A stretch of 64,000 nucleotides of DNA from Caulobacter flavus. GTDB taxonomy: Bacteria; Pseudomonadota; Alphaproteobacteria; Caulobacterales; Caulobacteraceae. The notes under the pieces are model-generated. The model made no database searches, was not told where the DNA came from, and saw nothing but the letters and a program-made list of their open reading frames with translations. Location: the NCBI RefSeq assembly GCF_003722335.1, contig NZ_CP026100.1, forward strand, positions 5,554,001-5,618,000. Direction: 5' to 3'. Position 1 is the first letter of the stretch. Every line of letters starts with the position of its first letter. Shown here in pieces: positions 36,728 through 44,170 of the stretch. The position numbers and the translations under genes are program-made.

Positions 36728-36807
36728 GCGCGCCTCAATGCGACGGCGAACAGGCCGAAGAGCAGGAACAGCCCTCCGCCCAGCGCCAGGAATGCGATGT
36801 CAGCCAT
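36724..36807 (-). CDS. Tiny membrane protein (27 aa) leading the kdp operon
   Basis: A 27-residue frame, MADIAFLALGGG then a hydrophobic helix and a basic end (LRRA). It has the best ribosome site in the operon, AAGGAGG six bases before the ATG, and its stop overlaps the kdpF start by 4 bp. It is therefore probably the first cistron of the kdp mRNA. It could be a second small subunit or a leader whose translation sets kdpF expression. Confidence 0.65.
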   Translation of the reverse strand: MADIAFLALGGGLFLLFGLFAVALRRA

Positions 36808-36877
36808 GCCGGCCTCCTTCCGAGTTGGCGCGGAAGGGACCACGGAGCCGCGTAAGGGCTCCATTCGGGAGACGTAT

Positions 36878-36899
36878 GGGCGGCATAAGGGCCGCATAA
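36878..36899. promoter_or_regulatory. Tandem 11-bp repeats, candidate KdpE site
   Basis: GGGCGGCATAA (36878-36888) is followed at once by GGGCCGCATAA (36889-36899), one mismatch, with a related GCCGCGTAAGGGC at 36848-36860. Direct repeats at one helical turn are the usual binding pattern of OmpR-family regulators such as KdpE. They lie about 70-90 bp upstream of the first kdp ORF. The rest of the 36808-37124 spacer shows no gene. Confidence 0.5.
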
Positions 36900-37124
36900 A
36901 GATCGCCGGCCGCAAATATTTGCTGCAATGCAGCGCGAGAATAGGCCGCCTTCGGCGCCGCCAAGCTTCACCGGTAACTGTGCCGCCAGCCTTGCGAACA
37001 AGGCGCTTTCGTGACCAGCGAAGGGCTATGCAAGGATTATCGCCGCGACGAAACTTTGTCCTTGTTTGCAGCGCAAAATCGGGAAACGGTGGAAGCCTTC
37101 ACACATCGAACGCGTTCTTGGGTC

Positions 37125-37253
37125 ATGTCGCCGCTGTTCCCCACCTTGGTCATTCTGGGCCTGCTGGCGCTGCTGGCCTGGCCCAGCATCGAGCCCCATG
37201 TGCGCCGCCGCCTGCGCGGCCGCGCCAAGCGCCGCGGCTATTTCCGGGATTAG
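37125..37253 (+). CDS. Possible small membrane protein (42 aa)
   Basis: From ATG at 37125 the frame gives MSPLFPTLVILGLLALLAWP, a clear transmembrane helix, then a strongly basic tail (RRRLRGRAKRRGYFRD). Such helix-plus-basic-tail proteins are plausible, but the ribosome site is weak and the frame extends upstream to 37011. It diverges from the kdp operon. I do not recognise it. Confidence 0.4.
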   Translation: MSPLFPTLVILGLLALLAWPSIEPHVRRRLRGRAKRRGYFRD

Positions 37254-37437
37254 GATTTGGGTCCTCTCCCTCCGGGGCCCACGGCCATCAGAGCAGGTGG
37301 CCCAGAAGGCCGAAGGGGGACGCCTTCAGCTTCCGATGCGTAGCCGACTATGTCTGGCTCTGATCCGGTATTTCCCCCGTAAAATCCCCGCGAAAGCAGG
37401 GACCCAGGCTTTTTCCGCCACCCACCAACACTGCCTC

Positions 37438-37540
37438 CCTCGCCCTTGTGGCGAGGGTCCATGCCAGCCGCTGCTCAGACAGCACCAAGCTCGAAAGGTC
37501 TGAGCAGGCTGAACCATGGATCCTCGCCACAAGGGCGAGG
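37438..37540. repeat. Palindromic intergenic element with inner stem
   Basis: Outer arms of 26 bp (37438-37463 and 37515-37540) pair with one mismatch; both contain CGCCCTTGTGGCGAGG or its complement. An inner stem TGCTCAGAC/GTCTGAGCA closes the loop. The whole 37254-37590 gap has no gene; short fragments of other dispersed repeats occur at 37376-37403. Confidence 0.75.
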
Positions 37541-37590
37541 AAAGCGAGCCTAGAAATCCTCCCCCACAGGGGAGGTTCCTCGCGCCGCCT

Positions 37591-38151
37591 CTACGACTCC
37601 AGTTCGATGTCCCAGTACAGATAGTCGAGCCAGCTGGCGTGCAGGTGCCCCGGCGGGAACTTGCGGCCGCGGTCCTGGAGTTCGTGCATCGAGGGCCGGC
37701 GGGCGGTGTGGAAGGGGTGCATGCCCGCCTCGCGCGGGGTGCGCCCGCCCTTGGTCAGGTTGCAGGGCGCGCAGGCGGTGACGATGTTCTCCCACGTCGT
37801 GCGCCCGCCTCGCGAGCGCGGGATCACATGGTCGAAGGTCAGCTCGTCGGGCGAGCCGCAGTACTGGCAGGAAAAGCTGTCGCGCAGGAAGAGGTTGAAG
37901 CGGGTGAAGGCCGGCGGCCGCTCCTGCGGCACGTACTGCTTCAGCGACACCACGCTGGGCAGCTTCATCTCGAACGACGGCGAATGGACCACGTGATCGT
38001 AGGTCGACACGACGTCGACGCGGTCGAGGAACACCGCCTTGATCACCTCCTGCCATGGCCAGAGGGACAGCGGATAGTAGCTCAAGGGCCGATAGTCGGC
38101 GTTGAGCACGAGCGCCGGCATGCCGGACGGGGGACGGGTCAGCACCTGCAT
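37591..38151 (-). CDS. HNH endonuclease family protein
   Basis: A 186-residue protein. The N-terminus has VLNADYRPLSYYPLSLWPWQE, typical of a widespread bacterial HNH family; CQYCGSPDELTFDHVIPRSRGG gives the zinc CxxC and the HNH histidine, and ENIVTACAPCNLTKGGRTP completes the motif. A good ribosome site GGGAGG precedes ATG at 38151. No restriction methylase, phage or toxin genes lie nearby, so it is probably a chromosomal nuclease of unknown role. Confidence 0.9.
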   Translation of the reverse strand: MQVLTRPPSGMPALVLNADYRPLSYYPLSLWPWQEVIKAVFLDRVDVVSTYDHVVHSPSFEMKLPSVVSLKQYVPQERPPAFTRFNLFLRDSFSCQYCGSPDELTFDHVIPRSRGGRTTWENIVTACAPCNLTKGGRTPREAGMHPFHTARRPSMHELQDRGRKFPPGHLHASWLDYLYWDIELES

Positions 38152-38306
38152 CAGGGCCTCCCGAATTCGGGACCGAACAGGTCCCTATGGGGCTGGTACG
38201 CGGTCGGACTGAAGACGGGCCTCCTTCCTACGCAAATCAGGGAATCGCCATTCATTCCCGGACGCACCGAAAGGATGATCCCAATCAGCGACAGAACCAA
38301 GACGAA

Positions 38307-38336
38307 GCTTGCGAAATTGGGGCTTGCGAAATTAGG
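38307..38336. repeat. Two 15-bp tandem repeats
   Basis: GCTTGCGAAATTGGG (38307-38321) and GCTTGCGAAATTAGG (38322-38336) differ at one base; a third, degraded unit follows (GCCCGCGAAAGC). They lie just past the stop of the AlkA-type gene in the 197-bp gap to the HNH gene. Confidence 0.7.
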
Positions 38337-38348
38337 GCCCGCGAAAGC

Positions 38349-39005
38349 TCAGCCCGCGGGCCGCAGCTCTATCTCGCCGCGCCGCACGCCGCCGTAGCAG
38401 GCCCAGAGAAGATGCGCCGCCACGCCGCGATAGGGCTGCCAGGCCTCGGCGCGGACATAGGCCGCCTTCTCGTTGGGTCGAACCTCCAGCCCGTCGGCCC
38501 AGCGCATGGCCTCCTGCAGGGCGATGTCGCCGCCGGGGAAGACGTCGATGCGGCCCTCGCAGAACATCAGGAAGGTCTCGGCGGTCCACCGCCCTATCCC
38601 CTTGATCGCCACCAGGGCCGCGACGGCCTGCGCGTCGGGCATGGCCTTGAGCGCGTCGAAGTCGCAGGCGCCCGACAGGTGCGCGCCGGCGATCTCGCGC
38701 AGATAGCGCACCTTGGGCCGCGACAGGCCCAGGCCCTGCAGGGCGGGATCGTCCAGGGCCATGACGGCGTGCGGCGTCAGGTCGGGAAGCCCCGCCTGCA
38801 CCCGCGCCCAGATCGCCGCCGCGGCGGCGACCGAGATCTGCTGCTCGACGATCATCCGGGCCAGGCCCGGAAAGCCGCCGGGGCGCAGGCGCCATTCGAA
38901 CACCGGCGTCACCGCCTCGAGCCGGGCGAACATCGGATCGGCGGCGGCCAGGTGGGCGCGGGCGGCGGCGATCAGGTCGGGGGTGGGAGCGGAAGCGGAG
39001 ATCAC
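38349..39005 (-). CDS. DNA-3-methyladenine glycosylase II (AlkA-like)
   Basis: About 218 residues of the HhH-GPD fold. The helix-hairpin-helix is LVAIKGIGRWTAETFLMF and the catalytic Asp follows in DVFPGGDIALQEA. It excises alkylated bases from DNA. The start is uncertain: GTG at 39005 gives a natural N-terminus, but a GC hairpin (39006-39028) lies directly before it and hides any ribosome site; an upstream TTG at 39041 is also open. It carries no Ada regulatory domain. Confidence 0.88.
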   Translation of the reverse strand: MISASAPTPDLIAAARAHLAAADPMFARLEAVTPVFEWRLRPGGFPGLARMIVEQQISVAAAAAIWARVQAGLPDLTPHAVMALDDPALQGLGLSRPKVRYLREIAGAHLSGACDFDALKAMPDAQAVAALVAIKGIGRWTAETFLMFCEGRIDVFPGGDIALQEAMRWADGLEVRPNEKAAYVRAEAWQPYRGVAAHLLWACYGGVRRGEIELRPAG

Positions 39006-39064
39006 GCCGGCGAGGAAGCCCTCGCCGGAGCCTGACAGCAACCCGAAACTTGCGGCGGGCGCAG

Positions 39065-39167
39065 TGCGTCCTTCGAGGAGGCTACGCCTCGCACGTCAGG
39101 ATGAGGACGCTGGTTGCACAGACTTCCTCATCCTGGGGCGCCCGCGCAGCGGGCCTCGAAGGACGCA
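39065..39167. repeat. Dispersed palindromic element, copy 1
   Basis: Ends TGCGTCCTTCGAGG (39065-39078) and CCTCGAAGGACGCA (39154-39167) are perfect complements, with a central part containing TCAGGATGAGGA and TCCTCATCCT. A second copy lies at 48099-48202. It occupies the gap between the AlkA-type and Gre-type genes. Confidence 0.85.
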
Positions 39168-39172
39168 AAGCC

Positions 39173-39652
39173 TCAGCCGATGGCGACGATCTCGACCTCG
39201 CCGCCGGCCACCATGGCCGTGTCGCCGACGCCCTTGCCCATCAGGGCGCGGGCCAGCGGCGAGACGTAGGACACCGAGCCCTTGGCCGGGTCGGCCTCGT
39301 CCTCGCCGACGATGCGGAAGGTCTGGGTGCGGCCGTCCTCGCGGTCGAAGGTCACCGCGTCGCCGAATTGCACGCTGGTGCGGCTCTCGTCGCGCTCGAC
39401 CAGCTGGGCGGTGGCGCGGCGCGCCGACCAGTAGCGCAGGTCGCGGGTGGCGCGAGCCATGGCCGTGCGATCGTCGGCCACGCCGCCTGCCGCCTGGGCC
39501 GCGGCGTAGGCGGCGCGCGCGTCGGCGAACTCGGCCTCGATCATCGCCATGCCTTGCGGCGTGACGAGATTGGGATGCTGCGAAATCGGACGGTCGGGAA
39601 GGTCGGCGGCGAACGCTTCGGCGTCGCCTTCCTTGGTGAAGGCCACGCTCAT
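39173..39652 (-). CDS. GreA/GreB-type transcription elongation factor
   Basis: A 159-residue protein. An N-terminal helical region with PQGMAMIEAEFADAR forms the coiled coil with acidic residues (ADD) near its tip, and the C-terminal FKBP-like domain has GDAVTF, IVGEDEADPAKGSVSYVSPLARALMGKGVGD and VEIVAIG, the Gre signature. It would rescue backtracked RNA polymerase. The coiled coil is less canonical than in housekeeping GreA, so it may be a paralogue. A ribosome site GGAAA-like sequence lies before the ATG. Confidence 0.88.
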   Translation of the reverse strand: MSVAFTKEGDAEAFAADLPDRPISQHPNLVTPQGMAMIEAEFADARAAYAAAQAAGGVADDRTAMARATRDLRYWSARRATAQLVERDESRTSVQFGDAVTFDREDGRTQTFRIVGEDEADPAKGSVSYVSPLARALMGKGVGDTAMVAGGEVEIVAIG

Positions 39653-39841
39653 CGGGCGTCTCGCGGGAAAGGGGAACAGGCGGTCATCAGACGGAAACCC
39701 GAGGTGTCGCGGGTCGTTCCGCCGGCCCGGCTATGGCCGAGCCCAGCCTTCGGATCAAGGCGCCGGGGATCAGGTCGGGCGGCGCACCCCGGCGGCCATC
39801 CCTGGTTCAGGCCGGGACGGCCGCGTCGGACATTCTGGTCC

Positions 39842-39955
39842 TTACAGCGCGATCGCCAGCACGGCCCCGGCGACGCCGACGGCGGCCACCAGGAAGTAAC
39901 CGATGGCGACACGGTCGAAGAGGCCTTCGAAGGCTTCGAAGCTACGGTTGGTCAT
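39842..39955 (-). CDS. Small membrane protein (37 aa)
   Basis: A 37-residue frame with MTNRSFEAFEGLFDRVAIGY followed by one helix of Val, Ala and Gly ending in LAIAL. AAGGA lies eight bases before the ATG, a good ribosome site. It diverges from the TetR gene across a 177-bp spacer that holds the regulator's likely operator. I do not recognise the protein; the divergent layout suggests it could be a target of the repressor. Confidence 0.55.
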   Translation of the reverse strand: MTNRSFEAFEGLFDRVAIGYFLVAAVGVAGAVLAIAL

Positions 39956-40070
39956 GACACACATCCTTGAAGTTGGTGCGCGCCGACCCCCTCGGCCGGC
40001 GTGGTCCGATGGCGGTCTCTTGATGGCCGATTCATCTGAACAACGCTTAGATAGCATGGATCTTATCGTC

Positions 40071-40086
40071 GTCAAGATATCTTGAC
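40071..40086. promoter_or_regulatory. Probable TetR operator, perfect 16-bp palindrome
   Basis: GTCAAGATATCTTGAC is a perfect palindrome 46 bp before the TetR-type gene and its right end overlaps a TTGACA -35 box (40083-40088). The position between divergent genes and on a promoter is what is expected for autorepression. Confidence 0.7.
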
Positions 40087-40132
40087 ATTGTTTGGATGAA
40101 TTTTCGCTACGTAAGGGATAGAGTGCCCGGCG

Positions 40133-40753
40133 ATGACTCTCGCCCAGACCGAAGCCCGCCCCTATCACCACGGCGATCTCAGCCGCGCCCTCGTCGAGGC
40201 CGCCCGCAGGATTCTGGAGACCGACGGCCCGGCCGCCCTGTCGCTACGCGCCGTGGCGCGCGAGGCCGGCGTCAGCCCGGCCGCGCCGTACCACCACTTC
40301 AAGGACAAGGGCCAGCTGCTCGACGCGGTGGCGCACGAGGGCTGGGTGGCGCTCGACGCGGCCCTGATGAAGGCCCGCCAGGACAGCGACGACGACCGGC
40401 GGCGGATGACCAACCTGGGCGTCGCCTACGTCACCTTCGCCCGCGACAACCCCGCCCTCTACCGCGTGATGTACGACTGCTCGCGCGACAAGGACGCCCT
40501 CCCCGACCAGATGAAGGAGGAAGGCGCCTACTGCCAAGTGCGCAACACCATCGCCCACGCCGCCGGCGAGGGCGTCTCGGAGATCGACCTCGAACTGGCC
40601 ACGATCGCGGCCTGGTGCGCGGGCCACGGCCTGGCGGAAATGAGCGGCTTCAAGCAGTTCGAAAGCCTGAAGGCCCTGCTCGGCGGCGAGGAGGCCTTCC
40701 TCAAGGCCGTGTTCGACCACCTGGGCATGTTCGCCAAGTTCGACCGGGGATGA
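40133..40753 (+). CDS. TetR/AcrR family transcriptional regulator
   Basis: A 206-residue regulator. RALVEAARRILETDGPAALS leads into the helix-turn-helix LRAVAREAGVSPAAPYHHFKDKGQLLDAVA, which is typical TetR_N. The C-terminal ligand domain matches the WHG-type C-terminal family (GWVALDAALMK, FARDNPALYRVMYD). It probably represses its own promoter through the palindrome at 40071-40086, and perhaps the divergent 37-residue membrane protein. Ligand unknown. Confidence 0.92.
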   Translation: MTLAQTEARPYHHGDLSRALVEAARRILETDGPAALSLRAVAREAGVSPAAPYHHFKDKGQLLDAVAHEGWVALDAALMKARQDSDDDRRRMTNLGVAYVTFARDNPALYRVMYDCSRDKDALPDQMKEEGAYCQVRNTIAHAAGEGVSEIDLELATIAAWCAGHGLAEMSGFKQFESLKALLGGEEAFLKAVFDHLGMFAKFDRG

Positions 40754-40770
40754 GGTCGTCCCCCTTTCTC

Positions 40771-40902
40771 CTCCCCCGTGTAACGGGGGAGGGGGACCAC
40801 GAAGTGGTGGAGGGGGCGAGACTGGGCTCCGCGCTTGACCTCGCCCCCTCCGTCGCGCCGCGTATCCGCAGCGCGCCACCTCCCCCGCTTCGCGAGGGAG
40901 GA
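40771..40902. repeat. GC-rich dispersed repeat with several hairpins
   Basis: CTCCCCCGT/ACGGGGGAG (40771-40791), ACCAC-GAA-GTGGT (40796-40808) and a final stem CCTCCCCCGC/GCGAGGGAGG (about 40879-40902) fill the gap before the GluQRS gene. Similar but partial sequence occurs at 1826-1860 and 50750-50800. Confidence 0.6.
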
Positions 40903-40904
40903 GC

Positions 40905-41747
40905 ATGAAGGCGTTCGCCACCCGCTTCGCCCCCTCGCCCACCGGCTACCTGCATCGCGGCCACGCCTTCTCGGCGCTGACGGCGTTCGCCGCCGCCCGC
41001 GACGCCGGCGGCCGCTTCGTGCTGCGCATCGAGGACATCGACGCCACCCGCAGCCGACCCGAATACGAAGCGGCGATCCTCGAGGACCTGGCCTGGCTGG
41101 GCCTTGCCTGGGAACAGCCCGTCCGCCGCCAGTCCGAGCATCTGGCCGACTACCACGCCGCCATCGAGACCCTGCGGATGCGCGGCCTCGTCTATCGCTG
41201 CTTCAAGACCCGCAAGGAGCTGGACATCGGCCGCGCCCCGCACGAGCCGGCCGCGCCCTATCGCGGCGCGCCGCCGCCGGCGGCCGAGGAAGCCGAGCGC
41301 CTCTCACGCGGCGAGGCCTTCGCATGGCGCCTGTCGCTCGACGCGGCGCAGGCGGCGCTGGGCGGTTTTTCGGACCTGGCCTTCGTCGAGGAAGGCGCCG
41401 GTCCCGAGGGCGAGACCGGCCTGATCCGGGCGCGCCCCGAAACCGCCGGCGACATCGTCCTGGCCCGCAAGGACGTCGGCGTCGCCTACCATCTCGCGGT
41501 CGTCCTGGACGACGCCCTGCAGGGGATCACCCACGTGATCCGGGGCGTCGACCTGTTCGAGGCCGCCCATATCCAGCGGCTGCTGCAGGCCCTGCTTGGC
41601 CTGCCCACGCCGGTCTACCGCCACCACCGCCTGCTGGCTGGTCCCGACGGCAAACGCTACGCCAAGCGCGACAAAGCCCAGACCCTGCGCGAGCTGCGCG
41701 CGGCGGGGATGACGCCGCAAGCGCTGCGGGCCGAGATGGGCCTCTAG
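40905..41747 (+). CDS. gluQ: Glutamyl-Q tRNA(Asp) synthetase
   Basis: A 280-residue GluRS catalytic-domain paralogue without the anticodon-binding domain. The class I HIGH motif appears as PSPTGYLHRGHAFSAL and the KMSKS equivalent as GKRYAKRDKA; RIEDIDATRSRPEY lines the active site. It attaches glutamate to queuosine in tRNA-Asp. Only one Cys (YRCFK) remains of the zinc site known from E. coli, as in short family members. It is linked in function to the que genes at 52.5-54.3 kb. Its ribosome site GGGAGGAG is inside the hairpin of the preceding repeat. Confidence 0.92.
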   Translation: MKAFATRFAPSPTGYLHRGHAFSALTAFAAARDAGGRFVLRIEDIDATRSRPEYEAAILEDLAWLGLAWEQPVRRQSEHLADYHAAIETLRMRGLVYRCFKTRKELDIGRAPHEPAAPYRGAPPPAAEEAERLSRGEAFAWRLSLDAAQAALGGFSDLAFVEEGAGPEGETGLIRARPETAGDIVLARKDVGVAYHLAVVLDDALQGITHVIRGVDLFEAAHIQRLLQALLGLPTPVYRHHRLLAGPDGKRYAKRDKAQTLRELRAAGMTPQALRAEMGL

Positions 41748-42058
41748 CCGGGGCCGCCGGCCTGCTCGACCAGCTGGCCCATCGCCCGCAGATAGCCGGC
41801 GAAGGCCGCCCGACCGGTCTCGGTCAGGCGCACGCGGGTCAGGGGCTTGCGGCCGACGAAGCTCTTGTCGATCGACACGTAGCCGGCCTCCTCCAGCTTG
41901 CGCAGGTGGATGGAGAGGTTGCCCTGCGTGACCTCGAGCAGGGTCTTCAGCTCGGTGAACTCGGCCACCTCGGCGCTGGCCAGATAGGCCACCACGCCCA
42001 GCCGCACGCGGCCGTGGATGACGTCGTCTAGACCACTGATGTCGAACCTTGGCGTCAC
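41744..42058 (-). CDS. Winged-helix transcriptional regulator (HTH_27/PadR-MarR-like)
   Basis: A 104-residue DNA-binding protein. LDDVIHGRVRLGVVAYLAS opens a family of small winged-helix regulators; TELKTLLEVTQGNLSIHLRKLEEAGYVSID is the recognition part, and KPLTRVRLTETGRAAFAGYL the wing. GTG at 42058, 5 bp after the membrane-protein stop, is the likely start. It is the last gene of a three-gene operon and probably controls the inverted repeat at 43988-44012 in front of that operon. Its end overlaps the gluQ end by 4 bp in convergent direction. Confidence 0.85.
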   Translation of the reverse strand: MTPRFDISGLDDVIHGRVRLGVVAYLASAEVAEFTELKTLLEVTQGNLSIHLRKLEEAGYVSIDKSFVGRKPLTRVRLTETGRAAFAGYLRAMGQLVEQAGGPG

Positions 42059-42063
42059 GATGG

Positions 42064-42696
42064 TCAGGCGGTCCGGCCCATGGCCTGGCGCATCATGAAA
42101 AAGCCGGGCGCGGCCATGAAGGCGAACAGGCCGAAGGCGGCGATCAGCAGATAAAGATCCGCGCGGTCGACGAGCAGGCCCATGCCCACGCCGCAAGCCA
42201 GCCAGCCCAGCGAGACCGCCAGCATCCAGGCCCGTTTGCGCAGGGCGAAGACCGCGTACCAGACCGCCCCCTGCAGCACGAAGACTACCGCCGGATGGTA
42301 CAGCCAGTAGCGGAAGTCGTGGTTCTTCACGGCCGCCACGGCGAAGACGATGATCAGCGCCAGATTGGCCAGGCCCGCGCCCGAGAAGGCGGCGTTGATG
42401 GCGCGATGGGTCACCCCGCCCTTGGGCTTGCGACGCTCGACGACGATGACGATGGTCATCAGCATCACGAAGATCACCGTCGGCAGCCAGGCCAGGATCA
42501 GGTTGCCCAGCCCGCCCAGGCTCACCACGCCCTGCTCCTGGACGACGTAGACCAGGCACTGGACGCCATACAGCAGGCCGGCCGAGCCGTAGAGCGCGCC
42601 GCCGGCCACGCCGAGACCCGCCCGCTCGGCCCCGCCCTCGGCCAGGCCACGCAGGAAGGCCAGGTCGTCCTGCACCGTCTTCAGCTTGTCGTTCAT
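42064..42696 (-). CDS. Membrane protein of unknown function
   Basis: A 210-residue protein with MNDKLKTVQDDLAFLRGLAEGG as a soluble lead and about six transmembrane helices. It is cotranscribed between an acyltransferase gene and a winged-helix regulator, an order that recurs with such regulators, where the membrane protein may sense a signal. No enzymatic motif is visible. The ATG at 42696 is clear. Confidence 0.8.
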   Translation of the reverse strand: MNDKLKTVQDDLAFLRGLAEGGAERAGLGVAGGALYGSAGLLYGVQCLVYVVQEQGVVSLGGLGNLILAWLPTVIFVMLMTIVIVVERRKPKGGVTHRAINAAFSGAGLANLALIIVFAVAAVKNHDFRYWLYHPAVVFVLQGAVWYAVFALRKRAWMLAVSLGWLACGVGMGLLVDRADLYLLIAAFGLFAFMAAPGFFMMRQAMGRTA

Positions 42697-42728
42697 GGGC
42701 GCGGCTCCGTCGGCGACATCATGCAGGG

Positions 42729-43943
42729 TCAAAGGATTCGCCCCAACAGCGGCATGCGGCGCAGGACCATGGTCGACAGCCAGCTCAGTGCGGTCGCCAG
42801 GACGAACACCGCCGCGCCCTTGGCCAGGCCGCCCCATGGCTGCGGCAGCAGCGTCCAGGCCAGCCACGAGGTGAAGACGTAGTGCAGCAGGTACATGCCG
42901 TAGGCGTTGGCCTGCAGGCTCGCCCCTGCCGGACCGGTCCTGCGCGCGAACCGCAGGAAGGTCGCCAGGGCGGCGAACGACAGACTCGCGCAGGCCAGGG
43001 TGAACATCACGCCGCCGAACAGGTCGAGGAAGGGCTTCGGCGGCGGGTTCGGCGAGAAGGCGACGATCAGGGTCGCCACCCCGCCGATGATCGGCAGCAC
43101 CGGCGCCAGCTGCCAGAGCATCCAGCGCCTGGCCAGCTTGCCGTCGGGATCGGTCAGGCCCCGCCCGACGCCGGCCGCGCCGACGGCGACGCCGGCCAGG
43201 AAGTAGACGAGGTAGTGGCCGATGCGGGCAGTCTGCACCGTGAACGGGCCGACCATGGTCCAGTGGCCGAACGGCGTGGTCATCGACAGCGGCAGATAGG
43301 CCAGGGTGCTGACCAGCACGAGCCCCCAGAAGAACCGGGCCGGCCTGCGCTCGGCCCCTTCGCCCAGGCGCGCCAGGCGGTCGAGGACGCCCGGCGCGAC
43401 GGCGTAGGTCGCCGCCATGATCGCCCCGAAGGCCAGCAGCACCCACAGGAACCAGGCCGGGCCGGCGGGCCAGAACGGCAGCCGCACCCAGGCCTCGGCG
43501 AAGGCCGTCACCGACGGCGCGCCGCCCGACTGCAGCCAGGCTGGATAGTAGGCCAGGGGCGCCAGCAGGGCGGCGGCGACCACGAACGGGATGCCCAGCC
43601 GCAGGGCGCGCCCCTTGAGGAAGCCGCCCGCCCCCTTGGCCTTCAGGCCGCCCGCGACGAACAGGCCGGAGACGAAGAACATCAGCGACATGAAGAACAT
43701 GTCGTTGACCAGGGTCAGGATCCCGAACGCCCCCGCCTTCTGCGCGTCCACCACAGGGAACGCGGTCCACAGGATCGGCGGGGCGTCGAACGCCTTCGGG
43801 GCCGGCGCATAGGGATGATAGGTCATGGCCGTGTGGTGAAAGATCACCAGCAGGGTGACGAAGGCGCGCAAGGCGCCGACCGGAGCGTTGCGACCGTCGG
43901 GGACTACGGTCGGCTTTTCCAGAGTCTTGAACGGCGCGTGCAT
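42729..43943 (-). CDS. Acyltransferase 3 family membrane protein (OpgC-like)
   Basis: A 404-residue protein with about ten helices. GALRAFVTLLVIFHHTAMTYHP supplies the R...HH signature of acyltransferase-3 enzymes and MFFVSGLFVAGGLKAKGAGGFLKGRALRLGIPF is another family region. It may acylate a periplasmic glucan or lipid. ATG at 43943 is preceded by GGGGAGGA, a strong ribosome site; the upstream in-frame start at 43979 is less likely. It is the first gene of the operon controlled by the operator at 43988-44012. Confidence 0.88.
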   Translation of the reverse strand: MHAPFKTLEKPTVVPDGRNAPVGALRAFVTLLVIFHHTAMTYHPYAPAPKAFDAPPILWTAFPVVDAQKAGAFGILTLVNDMFFMSLMFFVSGLFVAGGLKAKGAGGFLKGRALRLGIPFVVAAALLAPLAYYPAWLQSGGAPSVTAFAEAWVRLPFWPAGPAWFLWVLLAFGAIMAATYAVAPGVLDRLARLGEGAERRPARFFWGLVLVSTLAYLPLSMTTPFGHWTMVGPFTVQTARIGHYLVYFLAGVAVGAAGVGRGLTDPDGKLARRWMLWQLAPVLPIIGGVATLIVAFSPNPPPKPFLDLFGGVMFTLACASLSFAALATFLRFARRTGPAGASLQANAYGMYLLHYVFTSWLAWTLLPQPWGGLAKGAAVFVLATALSWLSTMVLRRMPLLGRIL

Positions 43944-43987
43944 GGCTTCCTCCCCACCCGTATCGGTGACGAGGCGCACACTGTATC

Positions 43988-44012
43988 AACTAGTTTATTT
44001 TGTAAACTAGTT
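43988..44012 (-). promoter_or_regulatory. Operator: perfect 10-5-10 inverted repeat in the acyltransferase promoter
   Basis: AACTAGTTTA (43988-43997) and TAAACTAGTT (44003-44012) are perfect complements around TTTTG. Read on the minus strand the repeat overlaps a TTTACA -35 and ends just before TACAGT at -10 spacing. It lies 45 bp upstream of the first gene, as expected for autorepression by the winged-helix protein. Confidence 0.7.
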
Positions 44013-44170
44013 AGAGAACGACGATCTTCGGCAGGCAGCGCGGGAATGAAGGAAGGCGACGTCTCTGCACATTCGCGGCTTCGATGGCGCGAACCGTCGC
44101 CGACAGCCCGGATCGAAGCGTATGGGCTGGGCGTCGGCGATGGGTGGCAAGCGGGCGCGACCTCTCAAAC

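Noticed and set aside
36797..37363. 188-codon frame across the kdp upstream region
   Set aside because: It overlaps the kdp regulatory repeats and a more likely small ORF; composition is irregular.
37438..37540. CRISPR array
   Set aside because: Repeats in the window are inverted pairs or two-copy tandems, not regularly spaced direct repeats, and there are no cas genes.
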